64,000 bases of DNA, taken from Rhopalosiphum padi. Lineage: Eukaryota; Arthropoda; Insecta; Hemiptera; Aphididae. Under the pieces are notes generated by a model that was not told the DNA's origin, did no database searches, and saw only the letters and a program-made list of their open reading frames with translations. The translations under genes and the position numbers were made by a program. This document shows positions 1 to 11,339 of this stretch, one piece after another (position 1 is the stretch's first letter; the number at the start of each line of letters is the position of its first letter). The DNA lies in NCBI RefSeq assembly GCF_020882245.1, contig NC_083599.1, forward strand, positions 75,065,745-75,129,744, read 5' to 3'.

Positions 1-422
1 GGAAGACATAGTATTATCGTAGAATAATAATGTATTCCTGAAAATTGATAATGCAATAATTTTGTTATAATATGAATTGTTGCTATTGTTATAAAAATAA
101 ATACTTAGAAGTTTGAAATTATTTGACGTTGCAGACAATGTATTCTGTGGCATTTCTATTTCTAATTATAAATATTATTCAAATTTTAGCTAGTTTATTT
201 AAAGAAATAAGTAAGTTATTTTGTAAGAATGATTTATGTTAAAAAAAAAATTAATATATTCAATACATTGACAAACAATAGTTTTAGTCCACAGAAATTA
301 GGCGCAAAAATCAGCTTTATTCGGAATAAATCAAACAAAAGGTTTTGATTGGTTTTTCGTTATAGTTTAAGGTCCTGATTATTCTCCTAAAAGTCCCCGG
401 TGATAACGCATGTGCTAAACTT
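1..422. other. AT-rich sequence, no feature recognised
   Basis: AT-rich sequence upstream of the piggyBac element. I see no coding potential or repeat structure in it. Confidence 0.5.
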
Positions 423-426
423 TTAA

Positions 427-3307
427 CCCTTTCGGTCCTGACCTACTCGTATAGGTAGGCAACTTTCGATAAATTGTTTTAAATAAAGTTTTCATCGCAG
501 CAAACCAAATGTTATAAAAAAATAATTCTTAATATATGCACATTCTTATAAAATAATAATATTCATCGATTTTCAGTATAATTGTAATCTTTTAACTATT
601 TTCTTGAAAAAATAATAAAATAAATATAGTCATGATAAGGTCATTATCATCATAACTACATTTCCCGCCAAAACTACCTAACATATGATTCTAAAAATCT
701 GGAAGTTTTTAAATCAATAGTAAACACGTTTACATATAAGTAACAACCATAACCAATATTTTATAATCAATAACTCAACAATTTTACCGCCAAATTTTAT
801 CAGTCTTATCACCTACTGCTACGAGTAGGTCGGTCAACAACGGAGTACAATATCAGCATTAGATAACCGGCGTGAACGTCATAACATTGCATTTGTCATT
901 TGTTTTCTTGTTTTCTGTTATTACTTTTTCGTGTTATTTTATTTTTATTCGTTATATTATATTATTTTTTTTAGACTACTTATATTTTTAACATGTCAGA
1001 CAAACGTTTGAGAGATTGTGATATACTTCAGCTTTTAGATGAACAGTTTGATTTTCCCTCTGACGAATTTGATAATTTGCTACACGAATACGAATTATTT
1101 GGTATTGATGATGCTGTTAACACAGAAGAAAGTGAGCAATCAATAAATAATAACATTTTTTCGCCTACGTTGTATGATATTAGCCAAGAAAACAATGTTT
1201 CTGCGGCAAATATTACGTCCCCACCGCAGAATCACATAAATTATCGAACTGTTTTGCCTGGATTTCCTAAAAAAATATTAAATGGTCCGAATCGCCATTT
1301 GTTAGACCTAAAATCCATTTAAAAGAATTAAAAAAACGTCTAGTCCCTAATACTTTGCCACCGCCTATACATTATTTTTTAAAATATTTTACTGAAAATG
1401 ATATTGAAGAAATGGCTGGCTATACAAACATATATGCACAGCAAACAGGTGTGAAAAATTTTATCGAAACAAATTCTTCGGAAATAAAAACATTTATAGG
1501 CATTCATTTACTAATTGGGGTTTATGGCCTCCCTCGCGTTCGTATGTACTGGCAACAGAAATCGAGAATTAATATTATCGCTAATAACATGCAAAGAAAT
1601 AGATTTTTTCAACTGCGGAGAACATTCCATGTTGTCAATAATGATACGATTCCTTGTAACAATAAAGATAAATTTTTTAAAGTGCGTCCTTTGTATAACT
1701 GTTTAAAAAAAAATGTAATTTGCTGGAAATTGAGCGTAATTTGAGCGTAGACGAGCAAATGGTCCCATTCAAAGGGCAAAGCTACGTCAAATATTATATG
1801 CGTGGAAAACCACATTCTTGGGGCTTCAAAATTTATTTATTATGTGGGTCAAGTGGTCTTGTGTATGATTTGTTAATGTATCAAGGAGGAAATACAGAAA
1901 TTAACGAGCAAGAAAAACAAATTTACGGGTTTGGTGGGGCAGATGTTCTAAAACTTATAAATGACATAGTAAAACCAAGCCAACATTATTTATACTTTGA
2001 TAATTTCTTTACCAGTTTTAATTTAATTCATGCATTAGATGAAATGAAAATTTATGCCACAGGTACGGCCAGAACTAACCGTTTTGTGATCCGCCTCTAC
2101 TTAGTGATAAAACTATGTCCAATTTAGGTCGTGGTGCTTCTTTTGAAATTTCTTCTGCTGTGCCTAATACTAATATAGGTATGCTAAAGTGGTACGATTC
2201 AAGATCAGTTGTATTGGTGACTAACTGTGTTATATCAGGGACGCCTGATACGGTAAGACAATGGAATAAAAACAAAAAAATTTACGAAAAAATTGATCGC
2301 CCAGAAATTATTCAAAACTATAACACTTCAATGGGAGGTGTTGATAAATTAGTTTATATTGATTAGTTTATTTCGAACTCACATAAAATCTAATAAATGG
2401 ACCTTACGTCTCATAACACATGCGTTTGATATGGCCACAACCAACTCGTGGCTGGAATATCGTATCGATGCAAATAATTTAGGCATTGAAAAAAAAAAAT
2501 CAACTGGATTTACTTCAATTTAAGGAAAGGCTAGGTGAAGAATAAATAACAGTTGGAAAAGTTAGCCAAATTAATCCATCGACGTTGGGCATAAAGCGAG
2601 GACGTCCACGAAATAATTCAACATTGGGGTCTCCAGCACCACCCGTAAAAAAATGCTTAGATAATTAGAAATGGCTAGATAATTTACCAAATGAAACTAT
2701 GAAACTGGATCATGTTGGACACTATCCTAAACACGATAACAAAAAGCATCCACTTTTCTGCAAACGACAAGGTTGCAAGCTAGAAAGTCATTGGGTTTGC
2801 TCAAAATGCAATGTACATTTGTGTATGACATCATCTAACAACTGTTTTTTTAAATTTCACCATAAATAATGTTGTAGGTACTATATATTTCTATCAACAT
2901 TATATTATATTTTAATAAAAAAGTGAAAAGTCATCAAGGAATATTGTGATTATTTGTTTTGTTTTTTATTTAGTTTGTTAAAAAAATGTATTATTTAATT
3001 AAAAAAAAGTTAATGTTGTTTATTTTGTTTTACATACTCGTATTTTTAATGATATTTGTTATTTGTTTAAAAAAAAGTTAATATTTTTTATTTTGTTTAA
3101 TATACTCGTATTAAAAGGTTTTGCTATTATTTTGTTTTGTTTTTTTACCCGACCTACTTGTAGAAATTATGTGATGAAAATTTGCATTTAATTTGGTGAA
3201 AATTAATTTTTTTTCCGAAATTGCGTGAATATGTTATTAATGGCTATTTAACCAAGGAAAAAAATTATGGATTTTTTTCCCCCCAAAAAAAAATCGGGAC
3301 GAAAGGG
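427..3307 (+). mobile_element. Complete but decayed piggyBac-family DNA transposon
   Basis: The element is flanked on both sides by TTAA (423-426 and 3308-3311), the target duplication of piggyBac transposons. The outer ends are inverted: the left begins CCCTTTCGGTCCTGA and the right ends in the complement CGGGACGAAAGGG. Subterminal copies of a CCTAC/GTAGG motif lie at about 442-459 (an imperfect palindrome), 811-830 (a palindrome) and 3152-3158 near the right end. The single transposase gene inside is broken, so this is an old autonomous copy that can no longer move itself. The ends still look usable by a transposase supplied elsewhere. Confidence 0.88.
993..2869 (+). pseudogene. piggyBac transposase (DDE_Tnp_1_7 type), frameshifted
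   Basis: This is a remnant of a cut-and-paste piggyBac transposase. An acidic N-terminal segment (993-1322) is followed in another frame by 1355-1744, the start of the catalytic core. A third frame, 1720-2127, carries DEQMVPFKG and YLYFDNFFTS, and a fourth piece, 2115-2366, carries NTSMGGVDKL. These three blocks hold the three aspartates expected of piggyBac. Downstream are a basic segment (RGRPRNN, about 2600), an in-frame stop near 2665 and a cysteine/histidine-rich tail ending at 2869, matching the C-terminal zinc-binding domain of the family. At least three frame changes and several stops show it is inactive. Identification rests on the DDD blocks, the C-terminal Cys-rich region and the TTAA-flanked ends. 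Confidence 0.88.
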
Positions 3308-3311
3308 TTAA

Positions 3312-4422
3312 GGGTGGTCTTTAGGGGGTGAAAATTGCTCCAAAATCAGTTTTTAACAAATATCTCCTAAAATATCAACTGGACAACTAAAATACCTATA
3401 TACTAAATTAAAGTTGAGTAAATTATCAATAAAAAGGATCCAAAGTCATTAAGTCATTTTACAATTCATTTAAGAACTATGACGTTGATATTTTTATTTG
3501 GTTTTTATAAAAGGCTACTAAGTATTATTTTTTGTTTTAATTTGTTTTGCTATCACTAATTACACAACGTGGGCGTGGCTGCGTGGGGTATACATGAATT
3601 AAATTATATATTTTACCTTTTGAAAAAAGTTAATCTCTTTAGACGCTTTCATTTTATTAATTATTATACTTTTTATTTTTTTATTATAAATTAAATTAAT
3701 TTGAATGTATATTTAAATTATATATTTGATTTCATGATTATGTCACGTTTTTAAAGTATTACACTACCTGTAATAAAACATTTTATTTATTCAATTTATA
3801 TTGTATAATCTACTATTTTAAAAATATTTTTTTGTGTTCTTTAGATAAAATCCCAAGTAAGTGTTTAAATGATTTATTTTAGTTATTAAATTTTCAAAAC
3901 AAATATCATTGTAAGAAAATTCATGTAAACATTTATATTATAATGTATTTTAATTCTTCATAAAAAAAAATATTGGTTATAATAAAATTAAAGGATACGT
4001 CGAAAATAACAGTACACAATTGTTTAATTAATATTTAAATAATTATGAATACTTAGTTCAAAGATAATAATTGTGATCATTTATTGTACTCTTTTTAAAG
4101 AAGCATATAATTATTTATTATTTATTTTAGATGTTAAAAATATAATACCTAATATTGTTATTATTTTTACGTACTACAGGTAATAGGTATGAAGACATTG
4201 ATAGTACGATTGGAAGTACGAAAACAATACTTAATATATCATTATAATTTTCTAAATATTTATTTAAATCAACCATATTATACAATATGAATTAAAATTA
4301 AATTTTAAATTATGTATATATATATATAAGTTATGGGCAAAGTACGAAGAAAGATAATGTATATCATGTGGCTTACTATACAACTGTAACCGTTCATAAT
4401 GTAATAACTACAATACTTTTGA
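3312..4422. other. AT-rich intergenic sequence, nothing recognised
   Basis: Long A/T tracts and a short TA microsatellite near 4315-4327. I see no open frame, terminal repeat or splice-bounded exon that I could support. Confidence 0.5.
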
Positions 4423-5170
4423 AGTAGTGGTGAGGGGGGGGGCACAATGAGACACTCAATTTTCAAATAGACATATCTCAATCAATTTTAATTATATAAA
4501 AGTAATTCTTATTTTGTTTTGTTCTTAAACAAATGTACTTTTTAGTATAATGTTGTGTTTTTATATTTGTTCATTTTATAATCATTTTTAAAAAAAAACC
4601 AAAATGTCTCATTGTACCCCAGTGATTGGGCACTACAAGACATAGGGTAGTTTATAATGAGACAGTAATTTATTAAATAGATAAACAAGATATAATATAA
4701 CAATGTAATAGTAAGTTATAAATCTGTTTTTCTTTTAAATAAAATTCGTCTTGAAAATGTTTGGTATGTATTAAATAAACAAAAACGTACGTGTCTCATT
4801 GTGCCCCGTCTCATAGTGCTCTACATAGTTTAAGTTTAATATTTAAAAGAATAACCTTAACGCAAAGTTTCGTATGTTTAATAAATCTCAAAATATGTAT
4901 TTTTTTCTTCTAGTCAATATAAAACAATAAATACGTATTTTTAAAAAAAATTATGCGAAAGAAAAAAAAGTGTCGGCTGACATTTTTACTTTTGATAACA
5001 AAAAATGCGGTAATATTGATAAATTTGATAAGGGTTTTTAGAATCAATCTAAAACAGAAAATTTACTTTATGCTCAACGTTATATATCATTGCATATCGG
5101 TATGAACCGCTAGATTTTATTCATCTGTTATCTATTAACGTTGTCTCATAGTGCCCCCCCTCACTCCTAC
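4423..5170. mobile_element. Foldback/MITE-like element with G-rich inverted ends
   Basis: The left end (4423-4454) reads GTAGTGGTGAGG, a G run, then GCACAATGAGACA. The right end (5142-5170) is its imperfect inverse (TGTCTCATAGTGC, a C run, TCACTCCTAC). Two further internal copies of the TGTCTCATTGTRCCCC motif lie near 4604-4620 and 4790-4810. There is no coding capacity. I could not define a target-site duplication, so the superfamily is open. The inner motif copies suggest either nested copies or subterminal transposase-binding repeats. Confidence 0.6.
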
Positions 5171-5500
5171 CTACTGACATTGGAAATACTAATTTGTCTT
5201 CTGTTAATAGTAATAACGTCTGAAATGTTGTGAAATGTATTAGGTTTTTTTTCTCCAGTTAATTTCTCATTTTTAATTTCTGCTATTTATCAGAATATTT
5301 TGATTCTGTTAAATACACCAAATTTGTATTCTTTTCATTGATTAAGTTAATAAAACTGATAGTTCATAAAAAAAAATAGGAATTTAAAAAATAGGGAACT
5401 TTTTTGTACGCGCCCAACAATAAGGAATACGTGGAATGTTGTAGTGTGGTACCCAAACAATAAACTATCTTTACTTGGCCAATGACTACACTATCGCCGA

Positions 5501-5951
5501 TTGTCTAGAGGTAAACTACTATTATGTTTACCCTTTATATTTGTTGGAAACTATATGTACACGACGACACCAAGGAACGGGAAAGTGCTTTTTTGTGAAG
5601 AAGGATGCTACAAGCTAATTATCGGGAGGGGGGTCTTTGTGGTAGATCCGGTCTGGTGCAATGACCACAGAACTAACAAAATAGGGACAATACTTAAAGT
5701 AACTTAACAACTACTGAAGTCTGATAATGGTGCTAATCTGCCGTACGGACTACCGAATACTAGACGACCTGGGCGGTCTCTCACACAACGGAATAATTGC
5801 TGGCGGACTTACACGTTGGCACTCTCTCGGTGGTGATGTTGATTCGAGAACAGCGACACACAGTACTCGGGAGACGCTGGCTATGTTTATTGGATATAAT
5901 GAGATGATATGGTATAGCAATTACTTATGGCGAGATGGGTATTTCTTATAG
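5501..5951 (+). other. Two short unrecognised ORFs in a less AT-rich block
   Basis: Two adjacent open frames (5501-5707, 68 codons; 5727-5951, 74 codons) lie in a stretch with clearly higher GC than the flanks. Their composition looks coding-like (few low-complexity runs, several Trp, Cys and Gly), but I recognise no domain. They are in different frames and 19 bases apart, so they could be pieces of one decayed gene or two exons. I assign no function. A decayed mobile-element or viral remnant is possible but unsupported. Confidence 0.25.
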
Positions 5952-6257
5952 ATGGATTTATTTTGCCCTCACAATGACGAGGAACTCAGTATATTAAGTA
6001 TAATAGAATATGTGTAATGTGTTTGATTGATATGAATCACTACTTTATAATAATAATAATATCACAATGATATGCGCTCAATGCGACTTCAATAAAAAAT
6101 GTAAAATAAACAAAATGCTGCAATAGCGGGGACAAATATTTTACGTACGACAACAGTAATAATAATAATAAAATAGGGCGTTGGCCGCAGAACAATAACA
6201 AAAACAGAGATAGTAAAAATTTAACGATAGTGGATAATATGTTTCTAGTGTCGTTGT

Positions 6258-7215
6258 GTGCACACGTCTGTTGCTATCGCTCCCTTATCGCGTTCCGATT
6301 TCATTATGACTATATGTGTTATTTGCTCAACCACAATAAAATGTGGTCTTTCTGATTCTATTACGTGCATATTATGCAATAATATATTCCACTTAAATTG
6401 TATTCCATTTATACAAAGTGATGCAGATTATCTTAAGTGCATTAAAAAAACTTGGTCTTGTAAAAATTGCTTAAACGAGGGAGCCATGTCTAGTAACTCT
6501 AAATCTGTTCTCCCAGTTCCGTTATCTACAGATTCAAATAACATTGAGTTAATACTAAGGAAAATTGAAATTTTAACTTCCAAACAATCCAAACTCATCG
6601 TTCTCGTAAATAAACAAAATGAGAAGTTAAACTCGTTTGAACGTAAATTGTCCGATTTATCTACACAACTTGCCACCATCAAAACTGAAAGTAACACTCT
6701 AAGTATTAATTTGACTGCTCTGACTCAACGTGTCGTTTTTCTTGAAACAAGCAAAATCTACACTGAGAGAAGATTCTTTTTCTGATTTTATTGATCGTCA
6801 AACTCGCTCTAAAAACATTATTTTATTTAATGTACCCGAAAGCCAAAGTGACGCTAATAATTCTGACATATTAACTACAAATCTAATATTTCAAAAACTC
6901 AATGTTGAAATGAAATTGGTTACAATCCACAGACTAGGAAAGTTCAATGGACAAACTCGTCCATTAAAAGTAACGTTAAATACAATTTCCGATGTTTTCA
7001 AAATCCTGGGTTCGTCTAGACACTTAAAATCTGACCAATCTTTTAAAGATGTGAGAATCGCCATTGATAAAACTCCGAAACAGAGTGATTACTTCCAAAA
7101 TCTGCGTAAAGAATTAAATGAACGGCACTCAAATGTTGAGTCAAATTTATCAATAAAATATTACAAATGCGTTCCATCAATAGTCTCCACCATTACCGAT
7201 CAAAAAAACTTATAA
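6258..7215 (+). pseudogene. LINE ORF1-like protein: PHD finger, coiled coil, RRM-like region
   Basis: ORF1 of a non-LTR retrotransposon, normally the RNA-binding partner of ORF2. The N-terminal part (likely start at the second Met, 6306) has a PHD-type zinc finger. It shows CVIC, then CILCNNIFHLNC, then WSCKNC, giving the Cys4-His-Cys3 pattern. A coiled-coil-like heptad segment follows (about 6540-6760). At about 6760-6785 the frame breaks, and the second frame (6730-7215) contains the RRM-like region typical of insect CR1/Jockey-group ORF1 (KNIILFNVPES, TIHRLGKF, PLKVTLN). The ORF2 start follows directly. One frameshift separates the two halves. Family placement (CR1/Jockey group) is inferred from this domain order. 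Confidence 0.72.
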
Positions 7216-7229
7216 AAATCTCAAGCTTA

Positions 7230-7391
7230 AAATTGTATTACCAGAACGTCAGAAGCATAATTTCAAAACTAAACCCTCTTTAAACTTTTTATGATATAAT
7301 CACTTTATATGAAACCTGGCTTTCCCCCTCTATATCAAACTCTGAACTTAATTTTAATAATTATATAATTTATCGTTGTGACAGATCCCCA
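7230..7391 (+). pseudogene. LINE ORF2, endonuclease N-terminus, truncated
   Basis: Starts just after ORF1 and reads LYYQNVRSIISKLNPL, then a stop, then LYETWLSPS in the same frame. These are the first motifs of the apurinic-like endonuclease of LINE ORF2 (the QN...R..K and ETWL blocks). It is cut off at 7391, where an unrelated TTAA-flanked repeat begins. The continuation of ORF2 resumes after that repeat, so this is the 5' part of an interrupted gene. Confidence 0.65.
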
Positions 7392-7395
7392 TTAA

Positions 7396-7861
7396 GAGGC
7401 CGTCGTGGTAAAAGTGAAACGTATACAACGCTCAAGAGATGGCGCTGAATTCCATCTCGCCGCCATCGCGATAGGCCGTAACCACGCCCATCGTGTACGC
7501 GACGGGATCCGCGTGTTGTAATCGCGGGAGAGGTACATTATTATCTCACGGAGATCGTTCTGAACCTTTCTCGTCAAACGTCATTACAGGTCGTTACGTA
7601 AATTGTCGCCCGTGAATTCTATACGGTGCGCTGGCTCGCTACTAGCTCGCAAGTCGCAAACCTATTTTTTAATTAAAGCTCCTATTTGCTTAAAAATATT
7701 AACCAATAAATTAAGCATACAAATTATTATACACCAGAAATCGATTTATATTTCTAACCCAATTACTTTTTAAAATACATGTAAAATAATAATTTCATTA
7801 CGATTAAATAGATTTTTTAGTATACGTGTGGCGTATTTTACATTGTAACTTATAAGTGACA
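7396..7861 (+). mobile_element. TTAA-flanked non-autonomous element (copy 1), inside a LINE
   Basis: A 466-bp unit beginning GAGGCCGTCGTGG and ending AAGTGACA, with TTAA immediately on both sides (7392-7395 and 7862-7865). It splits LINE ORF2, which continues beyond it. A second, highly similar copy occupies 23527-23996. The GC-rich first half (about 7396-7640) contrasts with the AT-rich second half. No terminal inverted repeat or meaningful ORF is visible. The TTAA target suggests mobilisation by a piggyBac- or Kolobok/Sola-like transposase, which is inference. Confidence 0.72.
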
Positions 7862-7865
7862 TTAA

Positions 7866-8092
7866 ACTGTGATCATTATGATACCTTAACAACTGTCTAC
7901 GATTTAATTTATGATTTTAATTATTGCAATTACGTCAAAATCGTCAAATTTATTGGCGACTCACTTTCTGCTATCAATTTAAAACCCTACAATATTAATG
8001 AAACACTTGACCGACTTTATTATATCTTATACGAATCAATTAATAATTTTGTCCCTATGAAACGTATATATAATAATTCATACCCAATCTAG
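7866..8092 (+). pseudogene. LINE ORF2 fragment between endonuclease and reverse transcriptase
   Basis: An open frame continuing the interrupted LINE. It reads TTVYDLIYDFNYCNYVKI and then LYYILYESINNFVPMK, the pattern of the linker between endonuclease and reverse transcriptase in Jockey/CR1-like ORF2 proteins. It stops at 8092 and the reverse transcriptase itself is not found downstream, so the copy is truncated. The assignment rests on context (same strand, directly after the insertion) more than on diagnostic catalytic motifs. Confidence 0.55.
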
Positions 8093-8699
8093 ATTGGATT
8101 GGTAATCTAATTCGCTAAAATCATTATTAAAAGATAAAAAAATTGCTCATCATTATTCATTATTTATACAAATAGTTATTTTAAATCTATTTTGATAATA
8201 TTTATTTTTGTAACAACTATGTAAAATCATGGAAGAAAATTGAAAAAGTATAGCTTTTTTAAGGGTAACACTTAAACTAATTGATACACGGAATACAAAT
8301 TAAACTGTACTTAAGAACTACAATTAAGTTTAGTTAAGCTATAGCTTAAGTCATATATGAAATACCGGCCCTAAGACTGTAATCAATAAGTGCTACCAAA
8401 AGTCACCTGCTACGTGTGCGTGTCCTCGCATATAAGCTGGTTAAAAAGTCCGATTAAAAGGGTTTGTTCAGCAATTCCTTAGACCATTCGCATGAAAAAA
8501 TTGCACACGCATATTAGTTTACAATATGCTGTTTAATATTATATATAAATATAAACGGTTCTTAATAAGGGGTTTAAGTTCTGGAAAATATTTAAATAAC
8601 TATAATTGCATATGTGGAATGAAAAAAGCAAAAATGAATCAAGAATTCAAATTTCTATTTTTGCTGAATATAAAAACGATAACTTTGAACCTAATAGAG

Positions 8700-9165
8700 A
8701 AAAGTTAAGATATGGGATTAATAATTAATGAAAGTAAAACGCTTATGTAGTATCCACAACCAAACAAAATTAGTAGTAGGACAAATTAGATTTAAAAGGG
8801 TAGACACTCTTAAGTACCTAGGAGTAGGACTGGACACAACCAATCAAAGACATGATAAAGTACAAAGAAAAATAACTGCAGCTAATAGATGTTTTGGAAT
8901 GATGAAATAGTTCTTTAAATCTAAAATCCTCTCAAAAAAGTCAAAAATAACAATTTATTAAGTAAATTAAGTTTTACGCATGTGTGGCATGTCCTTCAAC
9001 AAAAACTGATTTAGCAATATTTGAAAGGAAAGTACTAAGACGAATATTTGACTCCAAAAAGAATGAGGAAACCAATGAATATGAGCGCAGAACTAATGAT
9101 GACTTACCATCTACACAACCATTAGTAGAAATGAAGAGCTAAAGAATCGCATGATGGTCATCAAG
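8700..9165 (+). pseudogene. LINE reverse transcriptase C-terminal fragment, decayed
   Basis: The frame at 8728-8910 has RVDTLKYLGVGLDTT and ANRCFGMMK. After several stops, about 9010-9110 reads LAIFERKVLRRIFDSKKN and NEYERRTN. These blocks are typical of the end of the RT domain and thumb of insect LINE-like reverse transcriptases (KYLGV..., ERKILRRIFGP...). No palm YxDD box is present. It need not belong to the same LINE as the 6.2-8.1 kb copy. Clearly non-functional. Confidence 0.62.
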
Positions 9166-9169
9166 TACG

Positions 9170-10803
9170 ATCCTCAATTTCTAATATAGGTTTCCACACC
9201 ATCATTATGGAGTAGAGCGCCCATGATCGTTTCCCCGGCGGATATGCCGAGTGGGCAACAACGATGAGTGACGTGGTGTTTGTGTTTTGTTAGTGATATA
9301 TGTATTTTTATATCCGGCCGGTATGTGCGTACAACATTCTTTCTATCTTATAAAAATAAAAATTATACATAATGAGTTATGGTTGTAATGTGTACCCTCG
9401 ACGTCTACGAGCGTCGGGGCCCCCTCATGAGGTTTTTTTGTAGATACTATAAAATTATATTATTGTTATTATTATATTAACAGTATATGTCGCTAATATT
9501 ATTCAGATAATTTCTTTAAGTCCGAGTTTTATGCCGTTTGGCTTTCTCGGCACAAAATTAAACTTTTAAATATCTCCACAAAATGTCTTAAATTATTTCC
9601 TCCTATTTTTTCTCATCTTTATATATAAATCCACGATATTCCGGCCCAATAGAGCCTCGGTTCGTGGTTGACGACCTTCTTAAAATATAAAGTGTTTGTC
9701 ATTGGGGCTCCATGAATAGTGAAGCTTCTCAAACCACTCAGCAATAAGCAATGAATAAATTACCTGTATAGTGTATAATGTAAAAAATATAATACATAAA
9801 TAATATTTTAATTTTATTCAATAGACATATAATGTACATGATTAAATCAAATTATATATTATTAATTTTAATTTTTATAAATTTAAAAAAGTTAGATTAT
9901 ACCTGTCTTATGTTAATATTATTTTAATTCAATGTGTTTTATGTATTTAGTTAAATTTGAAAATCCTCATGGTAAATATAATTTATGAATTATTTTACTC
10001 ATCTAAAAAAATACAGAACTTTCATTTTTATATGGTCAAAAATAAAATAAACATATGTTAGTGTTTCTCGGGATATAGATTTCTTACAATAACGGTGTCC
10101 ATAATTGACGGAGCGACAGCATTATTCAGAAAAATAAAGAACACTTTTTAAAATTATCATGTTAAAAATTATGATCTAGCTCTATTTTTAAATGAAGTTT
10201 CAAGTTTTAAGTGTGAGTCTTGTAACAATAAATTTTTGCTTCCAAAAAAATAAAAAACATAAATATTGTGTCAAATTATTTGGACAAATGTTCTAGATAA
10301 ATATGTTCATTTATACTTATTGAATTACATCTGTAAATACTAAGTGTCGTATTGAAATTTATCTGGCTGATGAAAGTGATGATCAAGTGGTACACGCATT
10401 AATGATAACGTACAACCATCACAAAGATAAGTAATAACTGCACAAAATCAAAGAATAATTCTTTAAAATGATTTCGTTTGCATGGGACTTATGTAATTAA
10501 TAAAATAATATTAAATCGAGCAAAAATAATTTATTTTCATTAAAAACAAAATTATATTTTAAGTATCACCCTACACTTTGGTTTGATTTTCTTTAAAGTC
10601 TTGTTTTATTTACCCTACAGCTACGTCCACAACAAATTGTTTTAAAGCCTTGACATTACGTACACGTAAGTAAATACATACTCAACAATTTACTTTTCAA
10701 TTAAATTTTTTCATTCTAACTATACAATGTTATCATAGTATAAACTAGACAATTGCAAACGATCTAATCTTGTCAATATGTCATAACTTACTAAATAATA
10801 TTA
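9170..10803. other. Intergenic sequence; short GC-richer block at about 9210-9440
   Basis: A GC-richer block with tandem CG-containing words (about 9210-9440) directly follows the LINE remnant and may be its 3' end or a separate repeat. The rest, to the hAT MITE, is AT-rich without recognisable features. Confidence 0.4.
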
Positions 10804-10811
10804 TGACGATA

Positions 10812-11327
10812 CAGTGGCGTCATTTCAATTTTTGTTTGACTAGGACAACTACAATCTGATTTGCCGACTCAACATTTTTTCCATACAGTTCACATAGAAT
10901 AGCGCCATAGTTGATGAGGGGGTAAATTTTCGGGTATATGAACGTCACAGACAGGATTTTGAAGTATTAAATTCAAACAATTTTGTCAAACATAGAATAA
11001 TTAAGTAATGTGTAAATAAATAATAAATAGGTAAAGGTACTTTTTAATACTGCAGATTTACAAGTAGTTAATTGTATTTATAGTCACATGATGTAAATAC
11101 TAAACATCTTGATATAATATGCTTCTTTAAAAAATACAACAACAAAATTAACAATAAATCTTTATTTATAAAATACCATTATACAATTTTATGATTTACA
11201 ACAATGGCCTTTAGTAGTTAAAAATAAGACTTCTTATAATTTTTAAATGTGCCGACTTAGGTTGATGTAAATTTTAGACTAGGGCAAATACCCTAGTTGC
11301 CCCCCCCCCCCCCAAATGACGCCACTG
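10812..11327. mobile_element. hAT-type MITE, 516 bp
   Basis: Terminal inverted repeats CAGTGGCGTCATTT and AAATGACGCCACTG are flanked by perfect 8-bp direct repeats TGACGATA (10804-10811 and 11328-11335). An 8-bp duplication with CAGNGGCG ends is the hAT signature. There is no ORF, so it is non-autonomous. A run of about 15 C lies just inside the right end. Confidence 0.9.
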
Positions 11328-11339
11328 TGACGATATATT

